Origin: Mallotus nudiflorus
Lineage: Eukaryota; Streptophyta; Magnoliopsida; Malpighiales; Euphorbiaceae
NCBI GenBank assembly: GCA_947683625.1
Contig: CANTUR010000943.1
Location: 930,001 to 994,000, forward strand
Reading direction: 5' to 3'
DNA length: 64,000 nucleotides
A program made the position numbers and the translations under genes. How positions within the stretch are numbered: the stretch's first letter is position 1; each line of letters starts with the position of its first letter. Positions 33,521-45,500 of this stretch are shown here, one piece after another. The notes below the pieces were generated by a model. That model was not told the DNA's origin. It ran no database searches and worked only from the letters and a program-made list of their open reading frames with translations.

Positions 33521-34740
33521 CGATTTGTCATTCTCATCCTTATTGAGTTTGGTTATGGTACTCATTGGAGTTTTGCTTGTCTTAGCTCCATCCATGCCAA
33601 ACTTCCTAAGAATGTCTCTTGTATATTTGGTTTGATTGATGAAAATTCCATTTTTGCATTGCATGATTTGTAGGATACTAAAGTCTTAAATGCATTGTAC
33701 TATAAAGATATTTAAAAGTTCTTTTAATAACATTCAAATGAGACTCTCTAGGACTTAATTGAAAGCTGGCACATAAGCATGTAGCAAACATAATATTAGG
33801 TCTACTAGCAGTTAAATAAAGAAGGGATCCAATCATACCTTTATCCAAGAAAGAATTTTAGTTCTTCCATCATACTTATCTTGAATTCTCCTTGCAGTTG
33901 CTTAGAAAATTCCTTACACAAGAAATGGTTAGTAGCACCAAAAATAATGCCATCAACATATATTTGAACAATTAATAAATCATGCTTGGATTTCGCTATG
34001 AAAAGACTTGTGTCAACTTTTCCTTTAAAGAACTTTTTCTTTAGTAAAAAGTTGCTCAATCTTTCATGTCAAGCTCTTGGAGCTTGTGTCAATCCATATA
34101 ATGCTTTTAACAATTTAAAAACATGATTTAGAATAAAATTTTCAAAACCTGGAGGTTGCTTAACATATACCTCCTCTTTAAAAAAACCATTTAGAAGTGC
34201 ACTGTTAACATCCATTTGATAAAGTTTAAAATCCATGAATGATGCAAATGTAAGTAGCGTTCTAATAGCTTCTAACCTTACAACGGGGGAAAAGGTTTCA
34301 TCATATTAATGTCTTCTTCTTGATTATTACCTTTAACTACTAGTTTAGCTTTGTTCCTAGTTATAAAGCCTTATTCATTCATTTTATTTCTAAACACCCA
34401 TTGGGTACCTATAATCAGATGATGTTTTAGTCTAGGAACCAAGGTCCAAACCTTATTTCTCTCAAATTGATTTAACTCTTCTTGCATAGTAAGGACCCAA
34501 AATTCATTACTAAATACATCATCAACATTTTTAGGCTCGATTTGAGAAATAAAGGCCAAATTAACAATAGAATTTAATTGAGATCTAGTAGGTACCCATT
34601 TTTTAGTGTTACTTATGATGAGATCTTAAGGATAAACTTTCTTGAATTGCCAATCCTTTGGAAGTTCATCCTTTAAGGTAGATTGAGATGTCTCTTCATT
34701 ATCCTCCTTACTTGGACCTTCAAGTTCCAGGCTTACTTGC
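33521..34740 (-). pseudogene. Element D reverse transcriptase, broken
   Basis: The 5' part (34371-34559) reads EFWVLTMQEELNQFERNKVW and VPRLKHHLIIGTQWVFRNKM, the standard start of Ty1/copia RT. The catalytic box lies at about 33945 and reads YVDG where YVDD is required, followed by FGATNHFLCKEFSKQLQGEF and MMEELKFFLG. Loss of the second catalytic Asp plus several frameshifts (near 34300 and 34060) make it inactive. Confidence 0.9.
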
Positions 34741-35640
34741 ATTTTCTTCTTACGTATCCACAATCTCATTGTCACCTATAAGATCATTAATACTACAAAC
34801 ATCCTTTCTAGGATCAAGTGAAATTGATTTATCAAGTACAACATGCATTAACTCTTCAACTACTACAGTTCTTTTATTAAAAACTCTATATGCTTTACTA
34901 GAAATAGAGTAGCCTAGGAAAATTCCTTCATCGGTTTTAGAATCAAATTTCCCAAGATTATCCTTGGTATTTAATATAAAGCACTTGCATCTAAATACTC
35001 TTAGATATGAGATTTTGGGTTTTCTATTATTCCATAACTCATCAGAAGTTTTATTTAATATTGGTCTTTTGAAAAATCTATTTGAAATATAATAAGATGT
35101 GTTAACAGCTTCCGCCCAAAAGTATAGAGGCAAATTATACTCATTAAGCATTATTCTAGCCATTTCTATAAGAGTTCTATTTTTCCTCTTAACTATCTCA
35201 TTTTGTTGAGGAGTTCTAGGAGATGAAAATGTATGTGAAATACCATTTTCATTATAAAAGGTTTTAAAGAATTCATTTTCAATTCGGCTCCATGATTACT
35301 TTTAATAGATGAAATACAAAATCCTTTTTCTTTTTAAACTCTTTTAATAAAATTTGCAAAAGCTTTAAATGCTTTATTCTTATGAGCAAAAAAATATACC
35401 CAAGTAAATCTAGAGTAATCATCAACCAATACATACGCATAGTGCATTCCACCGAGACTAGCAACTCTTATTGGTCCAAATAAATCCATATGGTAAGTTC
35501 AAGCAGTTTAAAAGTGGATACTACATTTTTTAGCTTAAATAAGGACTTGGATTGTTTTCCTTTTTTACAAGCATTATAAGGTTTATCCTTAGTGAATTCA
35601 AGTTTAAGTAAACTAATCACAAGTTCATGTTTACAAAGAT
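34741..35640 (-). pseudogene. Element D integrase, broken
   Basis: The C-terminal part (34750-35163) is open: MARIMLNEYNLPLYFWAEAV, TSYYISNRFFKRPIL, then the conserved FRCKCFILNTKDNLGKFDSK and GIFLGYSISSKAYRVFN. The catalytic core upstream (35170-35470) is scattered over frames, with traces of the DHG(A/T)EF segment. The zinc-binding region ends near 35560 (NACKKGKQSKS). Confidence 0.85.
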
Positions 35641-36120
35641 CATTCAAAAGCTCAAAATTTACATGTCCTAACCTTTTATGCCATGTCCATATGTCATAGT
35701 AAATAGACATTAAGCATTTAATTTCTTTGTTATTAATTTTTTTAAAATCAATAACATAAACATTATCTACTCTTTCACCACTAAAAATTACATTATTTGT
35801 ATTAAGACTACTAATAAAGCAATTTTTAAGATAAAAAGTCACCTTATTTCCTATGTCATATAGTTGACTTATACTAAGAAAATTATGTTTAAGACCATCA
35901 ACAAATAACATATGATTTATAAATAAGGATTGAGGATTACCTATTTCTCCAATGCCAATAATTTTTTCTTTTGCATTGTCTTTGAATGTGACATGTCCTT
36001 CATCTTTAGTATTAAGCTTATTGAATTACTTCTTATCACCCATCATGTGCCCTTGAACATCCACTGTCAAGATACCATTTGCTTTTTATTCTTATGGATT
36101 TCAAGCACACCTACATAAAT
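35641..36120 (-). pseudogene. Element D protease and integrase N-terminus, broken
   Basis: The protease active site is visible as YLDSGCSR (about 36075-36050), with the catalytic Asp present, followed after a frame change by VTFKDNAKEKIIGIGEIGN and VDGLKHNFLSISQL. The GAG-pre-integrase segment reads TWHKRLGHVNFELLNDLCK (about 35690-35630), carrying the two zinc-binding His residues. Confidence 0.88.
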
Positions 36121-38110
36121 GTTCTTTTATATCTAAACCTTTCTTAGTCTAGGTTAGATAGTTTCAAGATAATCTAAAGGAAGCAAATTTATATGTACTT
36201 TTCTATAAAAGCACATATTATTGGTATGTCCTTTGATCATACAATATGAACATATAACATTTTCAAATTTGTTTTTCCTAGGATGATATGCTTTCCTAGT
36301 ATGTGAAACATGTCTTTTGTGTTGTGATAGTATGTGTCTCCTATTATTTTAAGTGTGAGACATACATTAGCAATAGCAATATGTATTTTGATAAGTTTGA
36401 GCAATATGTTTAGATGCATTTTATTGTGCAATATGCTTATGAGTTTTGTGTTTAGTGTAAGCATGTTTGGGTTAAGGTGTTCTACTTTAAGCCTTACCAC
36501 TTTGTATCATATAGGATTGAGTCTTATTCCTTTTAATATTTGACACAAGAGACATATTAGCTTTGAAAACTTAAGTCTCAATCAGTTTTGAAGTAAAGGG
36601 AATGGAATTGTATGATTCTTTAATAAATCTAATATGTGATAATGATGAAGATGAGGCCATTCCATTAGTATATCCAATTCCATGAGTATTTCCATAAAAT
36701 TTTTAAGAGCCAAGTAAATTATCTAAATTCCCTTTTCCTCTTTAAAATTTTAATATGGAATTTTTTTTACCTCAATTACCTAATTAGAAAGTTTATGATT
36801 TTCATCACTAACTTTCTTGAGTTTCTGTTCTAAGGAATTGGAAGATTTTAAATTACAACCAAGTTTATCATTTGATTTAATGAGACTAGAAATTCAATTT
36901 TCAACTTCTCAAATTCCTTAGTTAAGACCCATGCTTATAATATTTCTTTTTAGATAATAAGCTTTTGTATTTAAGCAAGAGTTTGCTCACAATAGAGCCC
37001 TCAACATCATCATCATCATATTCATCACAATCACAATAATCATCACAAGAGGAGTTAGAAGTAAATGGTACCTCTTTTTCATCTTCAAGAGCCATGAAGT
37101 AAATATTAGCTATTTCTTATTATTCCTCTTCCTCTTTGGATTCGAAGGATTCATTCCAAGTAGCTTTAAAGGCCTTCTTCCTATCATTTGATCCCTTGTT
37201 CTTGAATTTGAGTTTAGGGCACTCATTTAGGATGTGTCCCGGTTTCTTACATTCATAACAAGTAACTTCTTTGGTTTTCTTCTTATTATCTCCTTCAAAA
37301 TTTTTATTGAAGTCCTTTGCTCTTGAGAAGTTTTTTTTGTCAAAAACTTCTTGAAGTTCCTAGTAAGCATGGTAATGTCACTATCTTCATCACTAGAATC
37401 TTTAATGCTTTCTTTTTCTCTATCTTTTTTAAGAGATTTTAGTGGTATGCTCTTTTTCTTTTCTTCTTTCTCTTCTTGCTCTTCACCTCTTTGCTTGATT
37501 ATGAGCTCATGTGTGAAGAGTTTACTAATAAGTACATTGGTTGAGAGGGTAGAGAGGTCTTAAGCTTCTTTAATTGAAGTGACTTGAGATTTTCAATCCT
37601 TCTTAGGTAGGATTCTTAGAATCTTATTGTTCACTTTTTCCTTAGAGCAATGTTTTCTAAGTTTCTTGAGGGTTATGAGGAGAGCATTGAGATAGTTTAT
37701 CATCTTCATAATTGATTCTAGAGGCTTCATTTTGAAGAGTTCATATTCATACATATGAAGTTGAACTTTCTTGCTTCTAACTTGCATGTTGCCTTCATAA
37801 TAACTTTCCACTCCCACATTTTCTTGGCTGACATGCAATGTTGAAGCTTGTCTCCTTTTTCTCTTATCATGAAAGAGACTAGAGTGATTATAGACTTTTT
37901 ATTTTTATGATTCTCCTTTTTTTTCATATTCCATTGGCTTTTTGCAAGACTAGTTACCACACCATCAATGATAGTTATAAGTGGTTCCCAACCTTTTAAG
38001 ATAATATCCCAAAGTTTAATGGAATCACAATCAAGATACAGTTACATTTTGAACTTTTAATGAGGATAGTCACTAGCATCGAAGAATGGTCTAAATGAAG
38101 AAATGTTTTA
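36121..38110 (-). pseudogene. Element D gag with two CCHC zinc knuckles, broken
   Basis: The capsid part lies at 37590-37960 in two overlapping frames (AKKMWEWKVIM, then FKMKPLESI, NKILRILPK), matching the gag core of Ty1/copia elements. A first zinc knuckle, CYECKKPGHILNEC, is intact at 37219-37260. A second, CSYCMIKGHTNNMC, lies about 1 kb on at 36211-36252, shortly before protease. A knuckle in that second position is typical of SIRE/Maximus polyproteins and supports the lineage call. The Glu/Asp-rich segment near 37000-37120 separates them. Confidence 0.85.
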
Positions 38111-38160
38111 TGATTCACTCCTCATGATCTTATATTCTAGCAATGAAGTTCCTAGAATTC

Positions 38161-38174
38161 AAGCTCTGATACTA
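38161..38174 (-). promoter_or_regulatory. Element D primer-binding site, initiator tRNA-Met type
   Basis: On the minus strand it reads TAGTATCAGAGCTT, one mismatch from TGGTATCAGAGC, two bases after the LTR end at 38177. Confidence 0.88.
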
Positions 38175-38176
38175 AT

Positions 38177-39611
38177 TGAAATAGTCATAGAGGGGGATGA
38201 ATAGGACTATCATACAAAGAATAAGAAATAAATAAGATTTAAATAAGAATTAAGAGAAATGTTGAGAAGGAAGAATGAAGAACACAATGATTTAAGGAGT
38301 TGAAATTCAACAACAGTCCTAGGTCTGCACTTAACTTATCCCCAAATTAGGATTTTGAATCACCACAATCTATTTCCCTAGATTGATTTTTACAACTTAA
38401 GTTTTAGGCTTAACTCAAACCTTACAACTTGAGTTTTTAAGGCTCATTCAAAAACCAATTCATAAGAGTTTTTAAGGCTCACACTAAAACTGAATTCCTA
38501 AGTGTTTTAATGGCTAAACACTTAAATCAATTCCTTTAGAATAGAATCTCACTTCCTATTTTCTAATCCCATAAAATAGAAGAATAAGAATATATATTCT
38601 AACAGTCACCAACTCTCATAACAGTATACAATAATAAAATGAATTTTGAAAGATTTTAAAGAGCTTAATTGAATGCTTGAAAGTATAGAATGAATAAAAA
38701 AATTTCTTAACCTCAAAATAATCTTCAGTGGTCATATTTATACTTGAGCAATTCAATTATAGCTTATTGGAAGCAATAATTTTGTTCCTAATAAAAATAA
38801 AGCCCATTTGAATGAAATTTGAACTTTTGAGCTGCATTTTGGCAGGTCTTAGTTGGGATATCATCAATATCGGTTGAGACTAGCATTTAATAGCCATTTA
38901 TGAGTCATTGCATTTATAAAATTACTCTAGTCCCGATCGAGACTATCATGTCCTAAGCAATGTCCCGATAAGGACATTGGATGAGGATGGGTTCTACCTT
39001 TGTTTGAGTTTTATGCAAAAATTTATCTACCTTAGTCCCAGTCATGATATTCAATGTCTCAATCCAGACCGTGACAAGATTTGCACTTTTTATGCAATTT
39101 AATCCATATGTTGATTCTGATCGAGATAGTGCTTTGTGATGTCTTTTAAAGATTGAAGATGATTGAATTAGCCTTAACTTCCTTCATAAAAGTTGTAGAT
39201 AATTGTCTTATATTTCAATATCACTTTAAATTACCTTAATTGAACCTCTATAGCTCAAGATATTATTGAAATACTAAGAGCTATGCAATCTAAAATAAAA
39301 GCTGCATATGCTGACTTTGACTCAAGATTTTCATACCCAAATGAGCTTGGATTTTGACAAGTAAGCTCAATTCAAAAAGCTTAATATGTCTACTTCAAAA
39401 ATGATGAAGATCATTTTCTCATTATAGAGAGCTCTAAGGATGTCAAAAAACCTCCTTAAATCTCAGAGATCAAATTGGCCCAAAAGGCCACTGTATATCG
39501 AAAAATGTATATTTTTGGTATATAATTCCTACCCACTTATTTGAAATCATTAGCATTAACATTGTTTGTCAAAGTCCAAAATTAGAAGTTTTATCATGCA
39601 AATGGTCAACA
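38177..39611 (-). repeat. Element D 5' LTR (1.44 kb)
   Basis: On the minus strand it starts TGTTGACCATTTGC (39611) and ends CTATGACTATTTCA (38177), bounded by the PBS. The outer 190 bases match 27919-28108. Candidate TATA sequence lies in the AT-rich middle; I did not fix a start site. The right flank begins ctaac; the left TSD is outside the window. Confidence 0.88.
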
Positions 39612-40797
39612 CTAACCCCTATTCAATTTGCATGCAACCTTAATATTACTACTGTCACCATTAATTTTATTAAGGTTTACTAAATTGAACCTAATTTACT
39701 AATCAAATTTAAAGTGCAAAAAATAAAATGGTTTCACTATTCCCACTACTAAGGCCATTACAGTTCCTACATTCAAAATTAATTATACATGCCAAAATAA
39801 ACCAAACAAATAAAACCATAGAAAATTAAAAAAAAAACATAAAATAGAAAAAATAAAATGAACCCTAAAACTATGTGATATGTGTAGGTTTTAATCCATG
39901 GCATTCCATGGATTTTCACTGGGTTGAATAAAATAAATCACATAACTTACTCCATTTCATGTATAGATCACTCCCACCATAACCAAAAGAATAAGACCAA
40001 ACAAAATAAAAATTAGAATCAAATCATATTATCAAAATAATCAAAAGAAAATATGAAAGAAATAAAGGAAATAAAAGAAGTAGGATGAATATGATGTGAT
40101 GCTATATTGATTTGCTCCTCAAAATTTTTTTTCTTTTGGTTCATCGTTTGTTATTATAATAGAATCTGCAGGTTTGATTTTCTTTCTCTGGCTTTACTGC
40201 ATTTTTTTAAGCACTCATGAACATGAAAAAGAATAAAAAGAAGACTTTTTTTGAACTCACTCTGCGTTAAAAGTTTCTTTTTTTTTTTTTTCCCTAAGAA
40301 AATTTCCCCTACCTTTATGTGAAGAAATGGTCTTTATAAAAGAGACTTGAAACCCTAACCTCCTGTGATTATAATAATCACAAGAGATAAATGATTTAAA
40401 TTTTAAATTTTAATCCAAAACAACTTGATAATTATCAATATTATTTATTTATTTATTTATTACCAATCAAAAATCAAAGAAAATTATTTTAAAAAATAAA
40501 AAATTAATAAAAAAAAGGAAATCACCACCGATCAGACTTGTAAAATTCCGATCGAAAATCTGTAATTTTGATCAGAATTATATAATTCCGATCAATAACT
40601 TTTTTGTAACATTTAATTACAAAAAAGACCCTTGAAAAAGAAAACTATACAATTAAGTCCTTAAAAAATGCAATTAAGCCTTGAGGTTGAAAAATCATTG
40701 TCCACAAACCTATTTGTAATAAATTTTCATCATTGGATTCCTCTAACGCATTAATACTCGACTATCTCGAAATTGGGTGCTTACAAAAGGATTGAAA
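39612..40797 (-). repeat. Possible older LTR remnant hosting element D
   Basis: Read on the minus strand this segment starts TGTAAGCACCCAATTTCGAGA (from 40797), which looks like an LTR start. It contains quasi-palindromes built on GATCGGAATT (about 40530-40600) and has a TATA-like CTTTTATAAAGACC at about 40330-40345, where transcription of an LTR could begin. It ends where D begins. No partner LTR or coding region is present, so the call is tentative. The rest of the segment is AT-rich with no gene. Confidence 0.35.
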
Positions 40798-40890
40798 ATA
40801 ATAGTTGAATTTGAGAGGTTTATGTAATTGTTGACTCTAAGCACAAATTAAATATGAATGATTGAAAATAATGATACAATTTTAGTTTCT

Positions 40891-40915
40891 TTACTTTGAA
40901 AAATTTTCAAAGTAA
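40891..40915. repeat. Perfect palindrome, 12-base arms
   Basis: ttactttgaaaa and ttttcaaagtaa flank a single a. The function is unknown, and such palindromes occur by chance in AT-rich DNA. Confidence 0.8.
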
Positions 40916-43125
40916 GAATAGGGCTTTTTTAAAAAAAAAAAAAGAATTTGAAAAGTGTTTGAAATAAGGTGAACCTTTTTTTTTTTTTTTTTTTGTAAAT
41001 AGTTATTTTAAACAACGTTTATTTGAAATGAGTATCTACCGGCTAACCTATTATTGTAGGTAACTTTTTTTGAAGGTTCTTTTTATTTTTAACAGTAGGG
41101 ATTACTTTTTATAATTTCATTATAATTATGTATGGTCACTGTGTTCATTACACCTTCGGAATATGGGGTTTTGCTTGTGTGACTGCAAATTTTCTTGGTA
41201 TGGAATTCCAAACGTTAACTTGGCTACAACACCACTCCACCATCATGTTTTTTGTTTTAAAGTTTAGTTTCTATTTGAAGAAAGGGAATTAAGGCATTGA
41301 TTTTTCTTGCAACATTATTTAACTCTTTCATATTTGTGTTGTTAATTGTTTATTTTCTTATATTTGTAGGACAAGTGCAAGCACTGGCACCAAGCAATAT
41401 TTGAGAGATGTTGTTTTGGTTATGTTAATAGCATCTTTTGGCTCAGCTTTTCTAAAACTGAGATGGTTATGTGCTATTTTTACTCTTTAAATTTGAAATG
41501 TTAAGAAAGTTTCATGCTTTATTTGTTGGGCAGCTCATTTTTGTTTAAAAAATTTTTAAATGTTCAGTTCAATTTTATTGTTGTTTGTTTGACTGAATGT
41601 GTGTGTTTTTTTTTTTCAAAGTTTGCATCTTTAAGTTGAATGATGGTATTAATTAAGGTCCAAAAAAGTGGTCCTAAACCTTTTCCATGCATCTTAAGGG
41701 CATCAATGTCACTGGGTTACTACTGCTGTTAACTGAATCATGGTATTAATAAATGATATTAATTAATGGTGATCCTTTCTTAATTTGTAATGGCTAAGCA
41801 TAATACAATTTACAAAATGAATGATGAAGGTGCTCTGAACCTTTTAATTCTAATGTGAATGAAGACTTTCGGTATTAATGATCTAATATTGTTGATCATT
41901 TTTCTTATGTGGAAAAACAATATTTTCATTATAAATCAAATTTTTAAATATTCTAAAAGAAAATTGCAAATATTTTTCTTTGGTTAATTTGGATTCACTA
42001 TTTTGGAAAAATTTGTAGAGAAATTTTTTGGATAAACTATTTTAAATGGAAATTATATGGTTGGTTATTCTGGAGAAAATATTTTTTTAAAAAAAATTAG
42101 AGAACTTTTTTCTTTAATTAAATTAGAGAATTTTTTTTCTTTAGTTAAGTTGAATAAAATATTTTAACAAAATTTTTAAGAAATTTTTATTTGGTTAGTT
42201 TTTTAGTTAGTTCCTACGATGGAAAGTTGTATTTGAATTGGTTAAAAATGCATGTAAATGTGGTTTTAGTTTTGAGTAATTGGTCGTAAAGGACACAACG
42301 TCATTAAATATTGGTTAGAAATGTCTATCTTTAATCATGACAAGTTAGAACGATATTACTAATGATGTTTGTGTTCTATGCGGTTTTGCAAAGGACCAAT
42401 GATACATTCGAAGTTGTCATTTTTTGTGACACTAAAACATCATTAATTATGTTTTCCTATTACGAAAATGGCATTTTTAAGGAAAAGTTAATGCGATCAT
42501 TAAGTTCAAATTCACCTGTATCAACAATGAATTTTGTTAAGAAATATTTGTTTTTAATTTTTTATTTGCAAATTTGATGATTCTGACACTAAAGAAAACT
42601 GAAATTTTTTTTATTTTTAAAGTGCTTATTTTGTATTGTTTGAATTCAATTTTTTTTTTTTTTATGAACTACTTGCATACATGAAAAAAAAAATATTATT
42701 CTTATTAATTAATCTATTATAGTGTTATTTTACATTTGGTAATTAATATTTTAATTATTATTAAATTTAACTATGCATATGTTCAGGAACATGAGCTTTG
42801 TTTTATCAGACTTTTAGAGAAGGGATCATTGCAAATTGCTTGACGGTTTAATGTTCTCAATGTCGTTGAAGGCTTAACCTTTTAAATTCTTTTCATATAA
42901 ATTGAATGTGTCGGTTGTTGATTTATTTGTATTTGCATCTTTTTTTATCTTTTTTTACCATTTTGCAACTGATCTGATTAATTTGCTAACCAGCACTAAA
43001 TTGGTTTATGTATACATATTATCAATTTAAATTCAGTAAATGAACTTAAATTTTCATTTATTGATTTTCTTTTTCATTGTCCCACAACGAGGAAACATAT
43101 ATTTTGGTAGCTTATATGCTTCATT

Positions 43126-43180
43126 TTGGTGGCTAGATTTCTTCAAAAATTAAAAAGAAAAAATAGAAGATAGCCACCAA
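43126..43180. repeat. Short inverted repeat (ttggtggcta ... tagccaccaa)
   Basis: Ten-base perfect arms, extended by gat/atc and a cttc/gaag pair further in, enclose an A-rich loop of about 35 bases. It could be a hairpin or part of a decayed MITE; no TSD is seen. Confidence 0.7.
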
Positions 43181-43770
43181 CATTTTTAAGATGAATAATA
43201 TGAATTTAGTTTTAATTTGTTAAAATTAAGTGATCTGACATTAAATTATATTTTTTTAGTTTTAATGAATCAACCACATGGTGGTATGATACGTGTTATG
43301 TCACACATTAAACTAAATAAATTTGTTGATTTTTTTTCCAATTTTTATTGTTGGTGAGTGAAACTAAATAAAATGTGTTGAAATTAATATAAATACAACA
43401 AAAAATAATAATAAATAAATAAATAAAGTGCTTGAACAAGGAGGATTTGATCTTAAAAGCACTTTTTCTCTTAAAAAAAAAAAACTACTCTGCTCTAAAT
43501 AATTTTAAAAGTGCTTTCACACGGAGAATTTAATCTTGAAAGCACTTAATTTTTAAAAAAAATAAAATAAAATTTATCACTAAAATTTTTATCCAGCATC
43601 AACTCCCCTCTAAATAATTACTAAAATACAGAAAAGATAGGTCAATAATCAAACGACATTAATATTAATTGAATTAATTGTATTTTCACAATTTTAAACC
43701 ATCAATCCATCTTAATTCAGATGCACACAATGCTTATGCAAATATATGTCTTAGATTTTTTTTTTTAATT

Positions 43771-43894
43771 GACTCCAATATCTTATAATAGATTTAAAAA
43801 AGAAACTAATCTTGCCAACATTTACATATGCGACTCCAATATGCTATGATAGATTTAAAAAAAATGAAATTAATCTTCCCGTCATATACATATC
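43771..43894. repeat. 61-base imperfect tandem duplication
   Basis: Two consecutive units begin gactccaata(t) at 43771 and 43832 and share ...tagatttaaaaaa...aatcttgcc/tccc...acatat.... They sit in AT-rich DNA without a gene. Confidence 0.8.
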
Positions 43895-44370
43895 CAAGTC
43901 ACATTATCTAAGCTTGGGGTGCCAAAACTGTGAACTTCTTGGCTGTATCTCATGTTATCTGCAGCATTTTTATGTTATCGAACTAAATGGGCTTCTAGGG
44001 CTCCAATAGATAAAGCCCATCGCCAGTGATCAGTCTGCATCAACTAAATAAAAGGAGGCCCAGTTTCAGAGGAGCCCATCTGACTTTTTTTTTTTTTTTT
44101 TTTTGACAACATGTGATCCCTTGTATGAATATTTGCAATGATAACATTCATGCACCGGATTAATAACTAATGGGTTCAGGCACTGGTGAAATCATGAAAA
44201 TCACGTGAAAATTAATTTGTCCAAATCAAATTCCAAAAGTATATTTTCTATTTCTAAAAATAATATTTATCACTAATTTAATTTACAATCAAATAATTTC
44301 AAATTTTATTATAAAAGTATTGAATTAGATATCACTATTTAAAAGATAAAAATGATTTAAATTCTTTTTT

Positions 44371-44505
44371 TGAACTCCCCGTTAATGAGAGTGCTTGATC
44401 TATTGATCTAATGGTCAATCCTCACAAACATGTGGAAGATTTAGTTCGAGTTTTTATATTTATCCATCAATTGCGGGGGTTGCAGCAAACTGAATAAAAA
44501 AAAAA
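44371..44505 (+). mobile_element. Candidate tRNA-derived SINE
   Basis: The sequence tgatctaatgg (44404-44414) matches 9 of 11 positions of the RNA polymerase III A box. agttcgagt (44443-44451) resembles the B box GGTTCGANNCC, with 28 bases between them. The unit ends in an A-run (about 44495-44505). These are the parts of a plant SINE head and tail. No clean TSD is visible and it is only about 130 bases, so it is a degraded or truncated copy at best. Confidence 0.4.
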
Positions 44506-44511
44506 GTTAAA

Positions 44512-44559
44512 AAATTTAGACTTTACAGCCTATCAATTTAGACTTTACAGCCTATTTCC
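44512..44559. repeat. Tandem duplication of about 23 bases
   Basis: aatttagactttacagccta occurs twice in direct succession right after the candidate SINE tail. Confidence 0.85.
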
Positions 44560-45442
44560 ATGTAAATGGGTGAGTGAAGATGAGAAATGCTTTGAAGAAC
44601 AATTGAAAGAAGGGAAGCTTGAATTTAGCTCTAACTTTGTATGATGTGAACGTTATATACTAATCAACAATTGTGAAAGCAAGTAGTGAAAATAAGCAAG
44701 AAAAAAAATATCAAATTTCAAAAATTTCAACTATGGCATGCAATAATTTACCATTAGATTTGAATTACCGACAAATTTGTCAATTAAAATCTGAGTATAT
44801 TAGTAAAAAAAAAATGATGAAGAGAGTGAAATTAGTTATATATATATATATTGAGTGACAAATATACTCTTATGAATATTTAGGGCTTAATTATTAGGTA
44901 AAGTTGACTCAAAGATTTTGCTAAAAATATTTCAACACTAAATATTTTTGAGATAAGATAGTTAGGAAAAAAAAATGACTTCCAGGAATTTTGTAAATGT
45001 CGTAACAAGGAATATGTTGAGATGGGATATTGACATTTTGATCATTTATTATTAAATACTAAGTAAAATTTAAATTTAATCAAAGTGAAAAAAAAATACA
45101 AAAAATAAAATAAAATTAATACTAACAAAAAAATATTATAATAAATTTACAAATCCAATTCAACAAACATTAGAAATAGATACAATCTATGAACATTAAC
45201 GTATCCGAATAAAATTCAATAGAAACACTCAATTGAACTCCTCTTCATTTGAAATTCATTTTACTTATATTAAGATGTGAAATAGATAAATCTAAAAAAA
45301 AGCCAACAATTTGGTGCATTTCTGACAAATATTTTAATAAGGTGATGTAATTTTCATGACTTTTTTTCTTTTTTTTTTTTCCTTCCACATCATACCTCTT
45401 CAGTCTTTATCTTAAAAAATTTAAGAAAAAATTTCATTTCTA

Positions 45443-45500
<58 letters not shown>

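Larger units (their letters stand above)
27919..39611 (-). mobile_element. Element D: Ty1/copia Sirevirus-type retrotransposon, decayed
   Basis: On the minus strand the order is 5' LTR, PBS, gag, protease, integrase, RT, RNase H, a long non-coding tail, PPT and 3' LTR. Protease-integrase-RT is the Ty1/copia order. Gag with two separated zinc knuckles and the long tail with repeated PPT-like motifs point to the Sirevirus (SIRE/Maximus) group. Removing the nested solo LTR gives an internal region of about 6.8 kb and, with two 1.44-kb LTRs, a total near 9.7 kb, which fits the group. Confidence 0.88.
40798..44340. other. AT-rich intergenic DNA with no supported gene
   Basis: Long T- and A-runs, short open frames only. 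Two stretches look faintly exon-like: 41374-41479, preceded by a polypyrimidine tract and TTGTAG, with a hydrophobic translation (RDVVLVMLIASFGSAF), and 42787-42844 after ATGTTCAG (HELCFIRLLEKGSLQIA then stop). I recognise neither. TGGGC/GCCCA motifs cluster at 43988-44062, a pattern seen near plant promoters, but no gene follows. Confidence 0.4.

Noticed and set aside
42362..42577. 71-codon open frame in AT-rich DNA
   Set aside because: No recognisable motif, no context and nothing similar nearby; the length is within chance.
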